The notes under the pieces: generated by a model
Told to the model about the DNA's origin: nothing
What the model saw: only the letters and a program-made list of their open reading frames with translations
Database searches by the model: none
Made by a program: the position numbers and the translations under genes
Shown here: positions 1 through 11,610 of the stretch, piece after piece
How positions within the stretch are numbered: the stretch's first letter is position 1
Layout of the letters: each line of letters starts with the position of its first letter
Assembly: GCF_902506065.1 (NCBI RefSeq)
Contig: NZ_LR732912.1
Span: forward strand, 3,428,948-3,492,947
Source of the DNA: Arthrobacter sp. 9V
GTDB taxonomy: Bacteria > Actinomycetota > Actinomycetes > Actinomycetales > Micrococcaceae
Length of the DNA: 64,000 nt
Direction of reading: 5' to 3'

Positions 1-2
1 TC

Positions 3-446
3 ACACCCACGGACAACACGCTGGTGTGGCCGAGCTTCAACCACAGCCCGGACCCCGATCCGAACAATGAAGCATACGAGTACTGGTACAGCCCCGTGTA
101 CGGCATGCTCACCCCCGGCGAAGGCGTGAAGGCGGGCTGGCACGGCGTGGGCCCGGTCATGGATCCGGACGAGCGCACGTTCGAGCCCATCCCCCACCAG
201 ATGGAAGCGTTGGTGCGCTACGCAGAAGAGTGGCTTCCCGGCGTCGACCCTTCCACCGCGGTTCCCATCAGCTGCACGTACACCACCACGCCCAACGAGG
301 ATTTTGTGCTGGACCACTTCGGCCCGCTGGTGGTGGGCGCCGGTTTCTCCGGTCACGGTTTCAAGTTCACGCCCGCTATCGGCCGGGTGCTGAAGGACAT
401 CGTCGACGGCGGCATGGCACCTGAGCGGTTCCGCGCGGACCGCTGA
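3..446 (+). CDS. sarcosine oxidase / N-methyltryptophan oxidase-like flavoprotein (C-terminal part)
   Basis: The reading frame is open from the left edge of the window, so the start lies outside it. About 147 residues remain. They match the end of the monomeric sarcosine oxidase/SolA family, which oxidises N-methyl amino acids with FAD. SCTYTTTPNEDFVLDH contains the cysteine that in this family carries covalent FAD, and GAGFSGHGFKFTPAIG is the family's C-terminal FAD-contacting motif. A strong hairpin terminator follows the stop. Substrate cannot be told from the C-terminus. Confidence 0.85.
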   Translation, partial: TPTDNTLVWPSFNHSPDPDPNNEAYEYWYSPVYGMLTPGEGVKAGWHGVGPVMDPDERTFEPIPHQMEALVRYAEEWLPGVDPSTAVPISCTYTTTPNEDFVLDHFGPLVVGAGFSGHGFKFTPAIGRVLKDIVDGGMAPERFRADR

Positions 447-462
447 ATACACGCTTAAAAGG

Positions 463-495
463 AACCGGCCCGCAGGCATTGCCTGCGGGCCGGTT
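463..495. terminator. bidirectional hairpin terminator
   Basis: A perfect 15-bp stem (463-477 with 481-495) closes a 3-nt loop between two convergent genes, the flavoprotein on + and icd on -. There is an A-run just before it and a T-run just after, so it can serve both strands. Confidence 0.85.
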
Positions 496-509
496 TCGTT
501 ATGCCGGAC

Positions 510-3086
<2,577 letters not shown>

Positions 3087-4082
3087 GTGACAAAAACCAA
3101 GACCCTGGCCACAAGCCTGCTGAGTCTGTCCGCTGCCGCAATCCTGGCGCTGGTTGGAACCACCAGCGCCAACGCGGCACCGGTCAACACCACAGACTCC
3201 AGCGGCGCTGCGGTCAGCAGCCATGCAGTGTCCGATGCCGGCGCTGCAGACTACTGGACACCCGAACGCATGAAGAACGCCAAATCCGGTGACATCCTTG
3301 GCGCCAAGGCGCTTGAACGCGGGAAGCTCCTCGGCAAAGCCCCGGTCACCGAAGCCCCGGGCGTCGTCAGCAGCATCGCCGGACAGGCCCCGGCAACGGA
3401 CTCCAAGGCCATTGACCGCAAAGTGAACCAGAGCGAAACACCGGTCAAGCACATCGGCAAAATCTTCTTCACCCTGGGCGGCTCCAACTACGTCTGCTCC
3501 GGCAACTCAGTGACGGCCGCCAACAAGAGCACCGTCTCCACCGCCGGCCACTGCGTCAACGAAGGCCCCGGCGCCTACGCAACCAACTTCGTCTTCGTGC
3601 CCGCCTACCTCAACGGCGCAGCACCCTACGGGAAGTGGACGGCAAAGGCGCTGTACTCCCCCACCCAATGGGCTTCCAACGGCAACATGCAGTACGACAC
3701 CGCCTTCGCCGTCATGAACACCCTCAACGGCCAGCGCCTCGCCGATGTTGTAGGTTCCTCCGGCGTCCAGTTCAACGCCGCCCGCGGCCTGAGCTACAAG
3801 TCCTTCGGCTACCCTGCAGCCTCGCCCTTCAACGGTGAATCGCTGAAGAGCTGCTCCGGCAAAGCCACCAACGATCCCTACAACCCGCAGTTCAACAGCC
3901 AGGGAATCCCCTGCAACATGACCGGCGGGTCCTCGGGCGGTCCGTGGTTCATCGGCACCAGCTCCACCGGCTACCAGAACTCCGTAAACAGCTACGGATA
4001 CGGCAGCAACTCCACCACCATGTACGGCCCGTACTGGGGCACCGTGATCCAGTCCACCTACAACACCGCATCGGCTTCGTAG
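3087..4082 (+). CDS. secreted trypsin-like serine protease (S1 family)
   Basis: The 331-aa protein starts at GTG 3087, chosen because GGTAGG lies 6 nt upstream and a clean signal peptide follows: a KTK basic end, a hydrophobic core LLSLSAAAILALVG and a cleavage site near ANA. The mature part carries a trypsin-like triad: His in STAGHCVN, Asp in QYDTAFAVM and Ser in GGSSGGPW. The segment between signal and catalytic domain (about 90 residues) looks like a propeptide. It is probably an extracellular endopeptidase of the glutamyl/V8-like group; specificity is inferred only. A strong terminator follows, so it is monocistronic. Confidence 0.88.
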   Translation: MTKTKTLATSLLSLSAAAILALVGTTSANAAPVNTTDSSGAAVSSHAVSDAGAADYWTPERMKNAKSGDILGAKALERGKLLGKAPVTEAPGVVSSIAGQAPATDSKAIDRKVNQSETPVKHIGKIFFTLGGSNYVCSGNSVTAANKSTVSTAGHCVNEGPGAYATNFVFVPAYLNGAAPYGKWTAKALYSPTQWASNGNMQYDTAFAVMNTLNGQRLADVVGSSGVQFNAARGLSYKSFGYPAASPFNGESLKSCSGKATNDPYNPQFNSQGIPCNMTGGSSGGPWFIGTSSTGYQNSVNSYGYGSNSTTMYGPYWGTVIQSTYNTASAS

Positions 4083-4130
4083 CAGACACTCTTTTGTAGG
4101 CACGTCCCTGTTAAATACGTGTTAAGCACG

Positions 4131-4170
4131 ACGGCGGCCGTCCCCTTCCGGGGGCGGCCGCCGTTGCGTT
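4131..4170. terminator. hairpin terminator between protease and purH
   Basis: A 15-bp arm (4131-4145) pairs with 4150-4164 with one mismatch around a 4-nt loop, and TTGCGTT follows. It lies between convergent genes and probably acts on both. Confidence 0.75.
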
Positions 4171-4179
4171 GTGGTGCTT

Positions 4180-5850
4180 CTAGTGGAAGAAGTGGCGCGC
4201 GCCGGTGAAGTACATCGTGATGCCTGCAGCGTTGGCTGCGGCGATGACTTCCTCGTCGCGGACGGAACCGCCCGGCTGGACTACGGCGCGGACACCGGCG
4301 TCGATCAGGATCTGCAGCCCGTCAGCGAACGGGAAGAACGCGTCCGAGGATGCAACGGCGCCGCGTGCACGCTCAGGTGCGTCGCCGCCGCTGGTGTTGG
4401 ACGCACCGCCCGCACCTTCGACGTCGGACTCTACCTTCACGCCCAGAGTGTTGGCGCGCTCCACGGCCAGGCGGCAGGAATCCAGGCGGTTGACCTGGCC
4501 CATGCCGATGCCCACAGCTGCACCGTGGTTGGCGATCAGGATGGCGTTGGACTTGGCTGCACGGCAAGCAGTCCACGCGAAGGCGAGATCAGCGAGGGTT
4601 GCCTCGTCTGCAGCTTCGCCGGCGGCAAGGGTCCAGTTGGCGGGGTTGTCGCCGTCGGCGTCTACCTTGTCGCTCATCTGGACCAGGACGCCACCGGAAA
4701 CCTGGCGCATCTCGGACGGGTACCGGCCGTAGCCCTCGGGCAGGGCGAGGAGGCGGATGTTCTTCTTCTTGGAGAGGATCTCCACCGCTTCAGGCTCGAA
4801 GTCCGGGGCGATGACAACCTCGGTGAAGATGTCAGCAACCGTGCGGGCCATGCCTGCGGTGACGGTGCGGTTCGCCGCAATCACGCCGCCGAAAGCGGAG
4901 ACGGGATCGCAAGCGTGTGCCTTGGCGTGAGCGTCGGCAATCGGATCGGCAGCGTCGGCGGAACCAACAGCCACACCGCACGGGTTCGCGTGCTTGATGA
5001 TGGCAACGGCCGGCTCAGCGAAGTCGAAGGCAGCGCGGAGGGCGGCATCGGCGTCGACGAAGTTGTTGTAGCTCATGGCCTTGCCGTGCAGCTGATCGGC
5101 CTGGGCGATGCCCGCCGGAGCGGCCTTGTCCACGTAGAGCGCAGCCTGCTGGTGCGGGTTTTCGCCGTAACGGAGGACCTCGGAGCGTTCCAGGGACAGG
5201 CCGGCGTAGGCGGGCCAGTCAATGATGCCGTCGCCGTCTTCGTCCAGGAACTGGCTGGCAGTCCAGGAAGCAACGGCATTGTCATAGCTGGCCGTGTGCG
5301 CGAAAGCCTTCGCAGCCAGGCGGCGGCGGGTGTTGAGGTCGAATCCGCCGTGGGCCGCGGCGTCGACAACGGCGCCGTAGAAGTTCGGGTCCGTGACGAT
5401 TGCGACGGCGGCGTGGTTCTTCGCAGCCGAACGCACCATGGCGGGGCCTCCGATGTCGATCTGCTCCACCACGTCATCCTGCGGTGCGCCGGACTTCACG
5501 GTCTCCACGAACGGGTACAGGTTCACCACAACGAGGTCGAAAGTCTCGATCTCCATGCCCGCGAGGGTTTCCATGTGGGAGGGGACGCGACGGTCAGCCA
5601 GGATGCCGCCATGCACGCGCGGGTGCAGGGTCTTGACGCGGCCGTCCAGCATTTCCGGGGAGCCGGTGACTTCCTCGACTTCCTTGACCGGGATGCCGGC
5701 GGCGGCGATCTTCTTGGCGGTGGAGCCGGTGGAAACAATGGCGACGCCGGCTGCGTGCAGGCCCTTCGCGAGCTCCTCCAGTCCCGTCTTGTCGTAAACC
5801 GAGATCAGTGCACGGCGGATGGGAACACGGTCAAGCTGCGTCAAGCTCAC
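4180..5850 (-). CDS. purH: bifunctional AICAR formyltransferase / IMP cyclohydrolase
   Basis: This 556-aa protein performs the last two steps of de novo IMP synthesis. The N-terminal cyclohydrolase (MGS-like) domain shows [17 protein letters not shown] and STGSTA. The C-terminal formyltransferase domain has the catalytic [13 protein letters not shown] motif, and the protein ends with [11 protein letters not shown] as this family does. purN lies on the same strand about 5.9 kb upstream. The two genes are often adjacent in Arthrobacter-type genomes, so the amino-sugar and DUF559 cassettes appear to have been inserted between them (inference). Confidence 0.96.
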   Translation of the reverse strand: MSLTQLDRVPIRRALISVYDKTGLEELAKGLHAAGVAIVSTGSTAKKIAAAGIPVKEVEEVTGSPEMLDGRVKTLHPRVHGGILADRRVPSHMETLAGMEIETFDLVVVNLYPFVETVKSGAPQDDVVEQIDIGGPAMVRSAAKNHAAVAIVTDPNFYGAVVDAAAHGGFDLNTRRRLAAKAFAHTASYDNAVASWTASQFLDEDGDGIIDWPAYAGLSLERSEVLRYGENPHQQAALYVDKAAPAGIAQADQLHGKAMSYNNFVDADAALRAAFDFAEPAVAIIKHANPCGVAVGSADAADPIADAHAKAHACDPVSAFGGVIAANRTVTAGMARTVADIFTEVVIAPDFEPEAVEILSKKKNIRLLALPEGYGRYPSEMRQVSGGVLVQMSDKVDADGDNPANWTLAAGEAADEATLADLAFAWTACRAAKSNAILIANHGAAVGIGMGQVNRLDSCRLAVERANTLGVKVESDVEGAGGASNTSGGDAPERARGAVASSDAFFPFADGLQILIDAGVRAVVQPGGSVRDEEVIAAANAAGITMYFTGARHFFH

Positions 5851-5967
5851 AAAAGTCTCCGTCTTAGTTCGCGTAGATATCGCGGGTGGTATCGCGGGTG
5901 GTGGGATACGGGCAGTTTATCGTGTTTCGTGGTTGGGCCGGTTTTGCGTCTTTGTCATCCCCCCTTG

Positions 5968-6177
5968 CGTTGCGGGGCCCACTCTGCGTGCCTCTAGTGG
6001 CACGAGGCCCGCACACCAGGCCCCACAAACCCACCCCCGTGCGTTGCGGGGCCCACTTTGCATGCCATTCGCCGCGTGAGGCACGCACACCAGGCCCCAC
6101 AAATCCACCCCCTGCGTTGCGGGGCCCGCTTTGCGTGCCATTCGCGGCGCGTGGCGCGCACACCAGGCCCCACAAAC
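5968..6177. repeat. three tandem palindromic repeats (class 1), period about 74 bp
   Basis: Three units (5968-6030, 6043-6104, 6116-6177) each start TTGCGGGGCCC and end GGCCCCACAAA. Each is internally palindromic: TGCGGGGCC pairs with GGCCCCACA, and TGCGTGCC pairs approximately with GGCACGCA. Units are spaced 73-74 bp and sit directly after the stop codon of the first DUF559 gene. A fourth, inverted copy lies just upstream of that gene (7213-7274). The stretch between purH and this gene contains nothing else. Confidence 0.85.
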
Positions 6178-6194
6178 CTGGAGCAGGCGAGGAA

Positions 6195-7124
6195 TTACGA
6201 CGACGGTCCCCGCCACCCGCGCGATGCCAACGCATCGCGCACCTTACGTTCAGCGTTGGCCCATCCGCCCTTCATCTGAACATCCGAGAACTTCAACACA
6301 ATCCATCCCTGGGCACGAAGCCGATCGTCACGCTCGATGTCCTTTCCCCACTGGACAGGGTCAGAGCGGTGATGATCGCCCTCGTACTCCATCGCAATTT
6401 TGTATTCCGTGTATTGGAGGTCGGGCGTCGACATGTATCTCCCGTGCTCGTCATAGATCGGCACGGTAATCGCTGGCTCCGGCAGCCCGGCGTCGACGAT
6501 TTTTACCCGCAGTTTCGACTCTTGGGGCGAATCCACCCCTGACCTAAGCAACGGCAGAATTTCCCGGGCCATCCTGATTCCCTTGACCTTGGGGCGCCGG
6601 TCAACTATTTCCTGAATCGCTTCGATCGACGACAACGGATTCTCTCGCGCCAACAGAAAATCTCCGGCTGCCACGAGCGATTCCCGTCCCACGCGTCTGG
6701 CCAGGTCTACCCAAGTCCATTCGGGCGAGGTCAGCCGGACTCCGTTCACCTCACGAACGTCCCGCGCCAAGAGCGGTGCCCGGTGCCCGACCACACCTCG
6801 GCGCTTAACTCTGCCGATCTCTTGCCGGCGTGTTACATGGATCAGTCCGGTGTTGCCCTCTTCTTCCAGGTAGATGGGGAGGGGAATGTTCCAGAGCAGC
6901 GCAGCGGTGACATGGCTGACGGCGCAGCGCGGGGTGATGGCCGTGTGTAGCCGAGCGAGAAGTTCCAAGTCGAGTTCATTCACGTTGGCTAGACGAATAC
7001 CCCGACTCGGCGTCAGAAGGTCCTTCGTTTGTAGACGCCAACGCGGCACACCGGCAGCGTAGGCATCGGCCACCAGAAAGCCTCGAGGGTCCACGTCCAT
7101 TGGCAAGGGGGTGATTTTCTGCAT
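6195..7124 (-). CDS. AbiEi-like / DUF559 nuclease-fold protein, copy 1
   Basis: The N-terminal half resembles the AbiEi antitoxin fold: a small winged helix, then AVSHVTAALLWNIPLP, GHRAPLL and LTSPEWTWVDLARRVG. The C-terminal half resembles DUF559/Vsr-like nucleases: PDLQYTEYKIAMEYEGDHH followed by DIERDDRLRAQGWIVLKF. Start ATG 7124 is chosen because the paralog at 10638-11573 has its ATG at the equivalent place; a GTG at 7169 extends both by 15 residues (MDN...). Neither has a clear ribosome-binding site. Palindromic repeats flank the gene on both sides. Function is unknown: antitoxin-like regulator, nuclease, or handler of the flanking repeats are all open. Confidence 0.75.
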   Translation of the reverse strand: MQKITPLPMDVDPRGFLVADAYAAGVPRWRLQTKDLLTPSRGIRLANVNELDLELLARLHTAITPRCAVSHVTAALLWNIPLPIYLEEEGNTGLIHVTRRQEIGRVKRRGVVGHRAPLLARDVREVNGVRLTSPEWTWVDLARRVGRESLVAAGDFLLARENPLSSIEAIQEIVDRRPKVKGIRMAREILPLLRSGVDSPQESKLRVKIVDAGLPEPAITVPIYDEHGRYMSTPDLQYTEYKIAMEYEGDHHRSDPVQWGKDIERDDRLRAQGWIVLKFSDVQMKGGWANAERKVRDALASRGWRGPSS

Positions 7125-7161
7125 TGGACCATGCTTGCGGGAAACGATGGCTCGCATTCGG

Positions 7162-7170
7162 TTATCCACA
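7162..7170 (-). promoter_or_regulatory. TTATCCACA box (DnaA-box-like) at 5' end of DUF559 copy 1
   Basis: TTATCCACA matches the classic DnaA-box consensus. The identical box occurs at the same position relative to the start codon of the paralog (11611-11619), although the surrounding DNA differs. It may be a regulatory site or a coding coincidence (GTGGAT in the extended frame). Confidence 0.45.
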
Positions 7171-7212
7171 GAAATCGCCCTTAGAGAGACTCCCGACTAC
7201 TCCTCCACAGGA

Positions 7213-7274
7213 TTTGCGAGGCCCGCTTTGCGCCCCAAAACACCCACCAACCACGCAGAGCGGGCCCCACAACA
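7213..7274. repeat. class 1 palindromic repeat, fourth copy, inverted
   Basis: TTGCGAGGCCCGCTTTGCGC at the left and CGGGCCCCACAACA at the right. The reverse complement of this copy reads TTGTGGGGCCCGCTCTGCGTG, close to the three tandem units at 5968-6177. It lies 43-89 nt upstream of the possible starts of DUF559 copy 1 and just before the kinase gene. Confidence 0.7.
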
Positions 7275-7286
7275 TAGGGTTGATCC

Positions 7287-8231
7287 ATGGAAGCCACCGA
7301 GGTTGTTCTTGTTGCCGATGTTGGGAAGAGCCGTTGCCGCGTGGAGTTGCGCAGCGGTACGGAATTGCTGGGCGCCGCCGATCAGCACGGCTTCCCCGGG
7401 GTGCACATGGACGACGGGCCCACCCTCGCGTTCGAACTCCTCCTTGAGACGGTCAGCCTGCTTCCGCCGGGGCTACCCGTTGGCGCGATCACCAGCGTTG
7501 GCGCAGCCGTTGCCGGCGTTGAGGCGTCCGCGGAAAAGTCGCAGGAACTCGCCACCATGTTGTCCCAAAGATTCAGTGTCCCCGCAGCGGTCCTTTCTGA
7601 CGCCACGGCCGCCCAGCTCGGCGCGCTCCAAGGCGCCCCCGGAACAACGCTTATTGTGGGCACGGGCGCGGTGGCCTTCCGCTTCGATGAAGCCGGCGTC
7701 CTGCACCGGGCCGACGGTTGGGGTCCCTACCTTGGCGATCGCGGCAGCGGTCGGTGGATCGGCCAGCAGGGTCTGCAGGCAGTTCTTGAAGCGCACGACG
7801 GCGGCCCTGCCACGTCGTTGTCAACTGCGGCCGGCGCTTTGGTGGAGTCGCCGGAAATGCTTCCGGGCTGGCTCACGGCCAACGAGAACCCATACCGCGC
7901 AATGGCCCGTTTCGCGCCGCTGGTTCTGCAGGCAGCGGAGGCGGGTGACGCCGTCGCGCATCACATCATCGCCGAGGCGTGCCGCATTCTGACCCGTACC
8001 GTCAAGCTGGCGAGTGGCGATGACGCCGGTTCGCCCCGCGTGGCGCTTCTGGGCGGAGTGGTGGGATCGGACTTCTTTGCCGCGCTCTTGCGGAAGTCCC
8101 TCGCTTCGGCTGGGATTGAGGTGGTGGCGCCGCTGGGCGATGGCTTGGACGGTGCCGCTCTCGCTGCGACGCGCCGCGGGCTCATCCAGGAAAGGTACAT
8201 CCACCGTGACGGAACAAACTGGCCCGACTAA
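7287..8231 (+). CDS. BadF/BadG-type sugar kinase (N-acetylglucosamine / N-acetylmuramic acid kinase)
   Basis: The 314-aa protein belongs to the ASKHA-fold BadF/BcrA family, whose single-domain members phosphorylate amino sugars. VADVGKSRCRVEL at residues 9-21 is the phosphate-1 loop, LIVGTGAVAFRF the phosphate-2 region, and GWGPYLGDRGSGRWIGQQ the family signature. The next gene, overlapping by 26 nt, is murQ, so MurNAc kinase (MurNAc to MurNAc-6-P) is the most economical role; GlcNAc kinase is the alternative. Confidence 0.82.
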   Translation: MEATEVVLVADVGKSRCRVELRSGTELLGAADQHGFPGVHMDDGPTLAFELLLETVSLLPPGLPVGAITSVGAAVAGVEASAEKSQELATMLSQRFSVPAAVLSDATAAQLGALQGAPGTTLIVGTGAVAFRFDEAGVLHRADGWGPYLGDRGSGRWIGQQGLQAVLEAHDGGPATSLSTAAGALVESPEMLPGWLTANENPYRAMARFAPLVLQAAEAGDAVAHHIIAEACRILTRTVKLASGDDAGSPRVALLGGVVGSDFFAALLRKSLASAGIEVVAPLGDGLDGAALAATRRGLIQERYIHRDGTNWPD

Positions 8232-9156
8232 CGCAGACAATCTAGCGGGCCTGCGCACGGAACTCGCCGGATTGCAGACCGAGGCCACGGCCGAGGGCCT
8301 GGAAAACCTGGACATCCTTGGCACTGAAGAACTCGTCGCAGCGATGCTTGCCCACAGTGCAGGAGTACATGCGGCCGTCGAGGCTGCCAGCCCGGCAATT
8401 GTTCAAACGGTCGACGCCGTTGCGGAGCGACTCCAGCGCGGTGGCCGCCTTTTGTATGTGGGAGCCGGAACGGCCGGCCGGCTGGGTGTGCTGGATGCAA
8501 GCGAGTGCCCGCCGACGTTCGGCACCCCGCCGGGGCTCGTCGTGGGACTTATTGCGGGCGGCACCAAGGCGATCCAGCATCCGGTGGAGTATGCCGAGGA
8601 CAACGCTACTGCGGGCGCGCGGGACCTGCACGATGTCAACGTGACCGAAGCCGACGCCGTCGTGGGTATTACAGCTTCGGGCCGGACGCCATACGTGATC
8701 GGCGCGCTGGAAGAAGCTCGCAAGCGTGGGGCGTTTACGGCGTCGCTGGCGTGCAACAAGGGCTCCGCCGTGAGCCATCTGGCGGATGCCGCCATTGAGG
8801 TTGTTGTGGGTCCGGAGTTCATCGCGGGCTCAACCAGGCTGAATTCGGGTACGGCCCAGAAACTTGTCCTCAACATGATCAGCACGCTGGTGATGGTCAA
8901 GCTCGGCAAGACGTACGGGAACCTGATGGTGGACCTTCGTGCCACGAATGAGAAGCTGCTGGCCCGCTCGCAACGGACGGTTCAGCATGCCACCGGTGTG
9001 TCCGCCCAGGAAGCTGCCACCGCTTTGGACTCCGTTGGCGGTTCTGTGAAGGCAGCCATTTTGGTGCTCCTGACAGGCATCGAGGCTGGTCAGGCCAAGG
9101 GTGCTTTGGAAGAAGCCGGCGGTTTCCTGCGGAGGGCCATCGAGAACCGGAAGTAA
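8206..9156 (+). CDS. murQ: N-acetylmuramic acid 6-phosphate etherase
   Basis: MurQ cleaves the lactyl ether of MurNAc-6-P to give GlcNAc-6-P and D-lactate in peptidoglycan recycling. The 316-aa protein has the SIS-fold signature: LDILGTEELVAAM, YVGAGTAGRLGVLDASECPPTFG, VVGITASGRTPYV and GSTRLNSGTAQK. Start GTG 8206 is chosen because CCAGGAAAGG sits just upstream and the protein then has normal family length. It overlaps the kinase gene by 26 nt, indicating translational coupling. Confidence 0.93.
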   Translation: MTEQTGPTNADNLAGLRTELAGLQTEATAEGLENLDILGTEELVAAMLAHSAGVHAAVEAASPAIVQTVDAVAERLQRGGRLLYVGAGTAGRLGVLDASECPPTFGTPPGLVVGLIAGGTKAIQHPVEYAEDNATAGARDLHDVNVTEADAVVGITASGRTPYVIGALEEARKRGAFTASLACNKGSAVSHLADAAIEVVVGPEFIAGSTRLNSGTAQKLVLNMISTLVMVKLGKTYGNLMVDLRATNEKLLARSQRTVQHATGVSAQEAATALDSVGGSVKAAILVLLTGIEAGQAKGALEEAGGFLRRAIENRK

Positions 9157-9207
9157 CGCGGACGGCAGCGTTGGCCCCAGCGCATAAAGTTGCATGCAGG
9201 AGGGCAA

Positions 9208-10560
9208 ATGAATACATACACAGCCGTGCCCAGCGGCGAACAAGTAGTGCAGGAACTGCCGTGGCGGTGGAAGGTCCAAGGACGGATTTTCCTGATCGGC
9301 GGGCTCGGGTTCATGTTCGACGCCTGGGACGTCACGCTCAACGGCATCCTGATCCCGTTGCTGTCCAAGCACTGGTCCCTGCAGCCTGCTGACGCTGCGT
9401 GGATCGGCACGGCCAACCTGATCGGCATGGCTGTGGGTGCGTTTGCGTGGGGAACCATCGCAGACACCATCGGCCGCAAGAAAGCGTTCACGGCCACCCT
9501 CCTCATTTTCAGTATCTTCACGGTCCTGGGTGCTTTTGCCCCGGACATTGTGTGGTTCTGCATCTTCCGCTTCATGGCCGGCTTCGGCTTGGGCGGCTGC
9601 ATCCCCGTGGACTACGCGTTGGTGGGTGAGTTCACGCCCCGCAAGCAACGCGGCAAAGTGCTCACGGCCATGGACGGGTGGTGGCCGGTTGGCGCTGCGC
9701 TCTGTGGCTTTATCTCCGCCGGACTGGTCGCGGCTTTTGGCGACTGGCGGCTCACCATGCTCATCATGGTGCTGCCCGCGTTGCTGGTCTTCTGGATTCG
9801 ACGCAGCGTTCCGGAATCGCCGCTGTTCCTGATCCGTGCGGGTCGTCGCGCTGAAGCAGCAGCGGTGATTGATGGTTTGGTGGAGGCTACCGGCGCTTCG
9901 CCCCGCGCTTACAGCCTGCCCGAACCGCAGGCCGCGCCGCGCCTCTCCCCCGGCAGCGCTTGGGCCCAGCTGCAGCGCATTTGGCAGTTCAACTGGAAGA
10001 TCACCACCGCAGCCTGGGCCTTGTTCTTCAGCATCTTGTTGGTCTATTACTTGTCCCTGACGTGGATGCCCCGCATTCTTATCGGCGCCGGGTTCGAGGA
10101 GTACAAGGCGTTTGTCACCACGGCGAGCATGGCCGCCGTCGGGCTTCTGGGCGTGGTGGTCGCAGCGCTCCTGGTGGAGCGCGTAGGCCGCAAGTGGATC
10201 CTGGCCATCACCGGTCCGTTGTCCGCGCTGACGTTGGTGATCGTGGCCTTTGTGGTGGATGTGCCCTCCGCTGCTGTGTTCTGGCTGCTGGTGTTCGGGT
10301 TTGTGGTCCAGGTGGCCATCCCCGTGCTTTATGCGTACGTGTCCGAGCTGTATCCCACCGAGCTTCGCGGCTCCGGCTTTGGCTGGGCGTCGACGTTCTC
10401 CCGCGTCGGTGCAGGATTCGGACCGCTGGTGTTCGCCTCCTTCTTCTGGCCCGAGTTTGGGTTGGCGCAGTCATTCGCGATGGCTGGTGGCCTGGTGTTG
10501 CTGTCCGTGCTGTGGATGGCGTTCTTTGCCCCGGAAACGAAGCAGCGCGAGCTCACCTAA
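9208..10560 (+). CDS. MFS transporter (metabolite:H+ symporter type)
   Basis: The 450-aa protein has about 12 predicted membrane helices. Loop 2-3 carries the MFS signature GTIADTIGRKKAF, preceded by FDAWDVTLNGILIPLL in helix 1. Start ATG 9208 has a strong AGGAGGG at 9198-9204. It lies 51 nt after murQ on the same strand, so import of a cell-wall amino sugar is a reasonable inference. The sequence is generic for the sugar/aromatic-acid symporter branch and substrate is not shown. Confidence 0.85.
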   Translation: MNTYTAVPSGEQVVQELPWRWKVQGRIFLIGGLGFMFDAWDVTLNGILIPLLSKHWSLQPADAAWIGTANLIGMAVGAFAWGTIADTIGRKKAFTATLLIFSIFTVLGAFAPDIVWFCIFRFMAGFGLGGCIPVDYALVGEFTPRKQRGKVLTAMDGWWPVGAALCGFISAGLVAAFGDWRLTMLIMVLPALLVFWIRRSVPESPLFLIRAGRRAEAAAVIDGLVEATGASPRAYSLPEPQAAPRLSPGSAWAQLQRIWQFNWKITTAAWALFFSILLVYYLSLTWMPRILIGAGFEEYKAFVTTASMAAVGLLGVVVAALLVERVGRKWILAITGPLSALTLVIVAFVVDVPSAAVFWLLVFGFVVQVAIPVLYAYVSELYPTELRGSGFGWASTFSRVGAGFGPLVFASFFWPEFGLAQSFAMAGGLVLLSVLWMAFFAPETKQRELT

Positions 10561-10580
10561 CCCCCGCTTCCCGCCTCCTA

Positions 10581-10646
10581 CCCAACTAGGGGACAGCACT
10601 TGCTCCAATGAGCCCTCATTGCGACGTTTGCTGTCCCCTACTTGGG
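10581..10646. repeat. class 2 palindromic repeat, copy downstream of DUF559 copy 2
   Basis: The outer arms 10581-10598 and 10629-10646 are complementary with one mismatch (CCCAACTAGGGGACAGCA against TGCTGTCCCCTACTTGGG). An inner dyad is CAATGAG/CTCATTG. The TAG stop of the DUF559 gene (10638-10640) lies inside the right arm. A direct repeat of this element occurs upstream of the same gene. Confidence 0.85.
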
Positions 10647-11573
10647 TGACCAGCCGCGTTGTTCAAGCGCCCGCCGCACCTTGGCTACGGCTGTCGTCGC
10701 GCCCGTAGACATGTGGCGCTTGGAGATCCGCACAAGGATCCATCCGGCGCGGCTGAAGTCCTCCTCGCGGGCAATGTCCCGGACGATCTGCTCCGGATCC
10801 GAGTGGCCCTCGCCTTCGTACTCCACAGCGACCCTCCACTCGCGATAGCCCAAGTCCGGTTGACGCACGACGCCGGGACTTAGTTCCGTAAGTACGTTGA
10901 CTTCCGCTGTAGGCAGCCCAGCCCACTTGAGCGCCAGCCTAAGCCTCGTTTCGGGGGCGGAGTCGGCACCCACGCATGCCTGTTCCAAAGCGAGGCGGGC
11001 CTTGCGGATACCAGGTGTCCCCCAGTGGCGGTCGAGCATCTCCTCCAGGTCATCCATAGTGCAGTAGGGCGCGCTGCGTCCCTCGAATTCCGGCCGGGGT
11101 ATACGCAGCAAATGATCAGCCACGACGGTGATCTCGTCGATGTCCATCTTCCGGGAGCAGTCCAGCCACGTCCGAGCCCGACTGGTGATAAACAGGCCTT
11201 CGTGAACCACAATCTCGTCGTCGAAAAATTGGCCTTTATGCCCAATAACTCCCCGTCTTCTTGACCTGCCCATGCTGTCCGGCCTGGAAATGTGAATCCC
11301 AGGATTATGGCTCCCGGGCAGAAATCCCGGAAATCCCCACAGCAGGAAGGCTGTGCCATGGGATGCCGCTGAAAACGGCGTGACGCGAGTCAGAGGGCGG
11401 ACGCGATCCGCAAGAGACAGATCGTCAATAGCACCAGGGACAAAGATCTGACGGCTCGGTGAGTCCAGATCTCTGTAGCGAAGGCGCCCAACTGCTACAC
11501 CGGCGTCGAGCGCTTCCTGCCTGGTAAACGATGTCGAGGACAATGGTGTCGGCAGCTGCCGAGGAGTCTTCAT
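10638..11573 (-). CDS. AbiEi-like / DUF559 nuclease-fold protein, copy 2
   Basis: A paralog of the protein at 6195-7124 with the same two-part plan. The N-terminal AbiEi-like region has AASHGTAFLLWGFPGF, HISRPDS, GHKGQFF and ITSRARTWLDCSRKM. The C-terminal DUF559-like region has PDLGYREWRVAVEYEGEGH and ARE-DFSRAGWILVRIS. The candidate acidic residues D and EYE are kept in both copies, which argues for function. ATG 11573 is used; a GTG at 11618 adds 15 residues. Class 2 palindromes flank it as direct repeats. It sits tail-first against the MFS gene and directly downstream of purN. Confidence 0.75.
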   Translation of the reverse strand: MKTPRQLPTPLSSTSFTRQEALDAGVAVGRLRYRDLDSPSRQIFVPGAIDDLSLADRVRPLTRVTPFSAASHGTAFLLWGFPGFLPGSHNPGIHISRPDSMGRSRRRGVIGHKGQFFDDEIVVHEGLFITSRARTWLDCSRKMDIDEITVVADHLLRIPRPEFEGRSAPYCTMDDLEEMLDRHWGTPGIRKARLALEQACVGADSAPETRLRLALKWAGLPTAEVNVLTELSPGVVRQPDLGYREWRVAVEYEGEGHSDPEQIVRDIAREEDFSRAGWILVRISKRHMSTGATTAVAKVRRALEQRGWSPK

Positions 11574-11610
11574 GGAGCCATGGTGGCAAATTTGCCGCAG
11601 TCGCGCTCCG

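Noticed and set aside
4171..5997. 608-codon open frame on + opposite purH
   Set aside because: It is a shadow of purH; high-GC genes often leave the opposite strand open. The peptide has no domain.
5968..6177. CRISPR-like array
   Set aside because: Only three units, each palindromic over its whole length, with spacers of about 12 bp and no cas genes.
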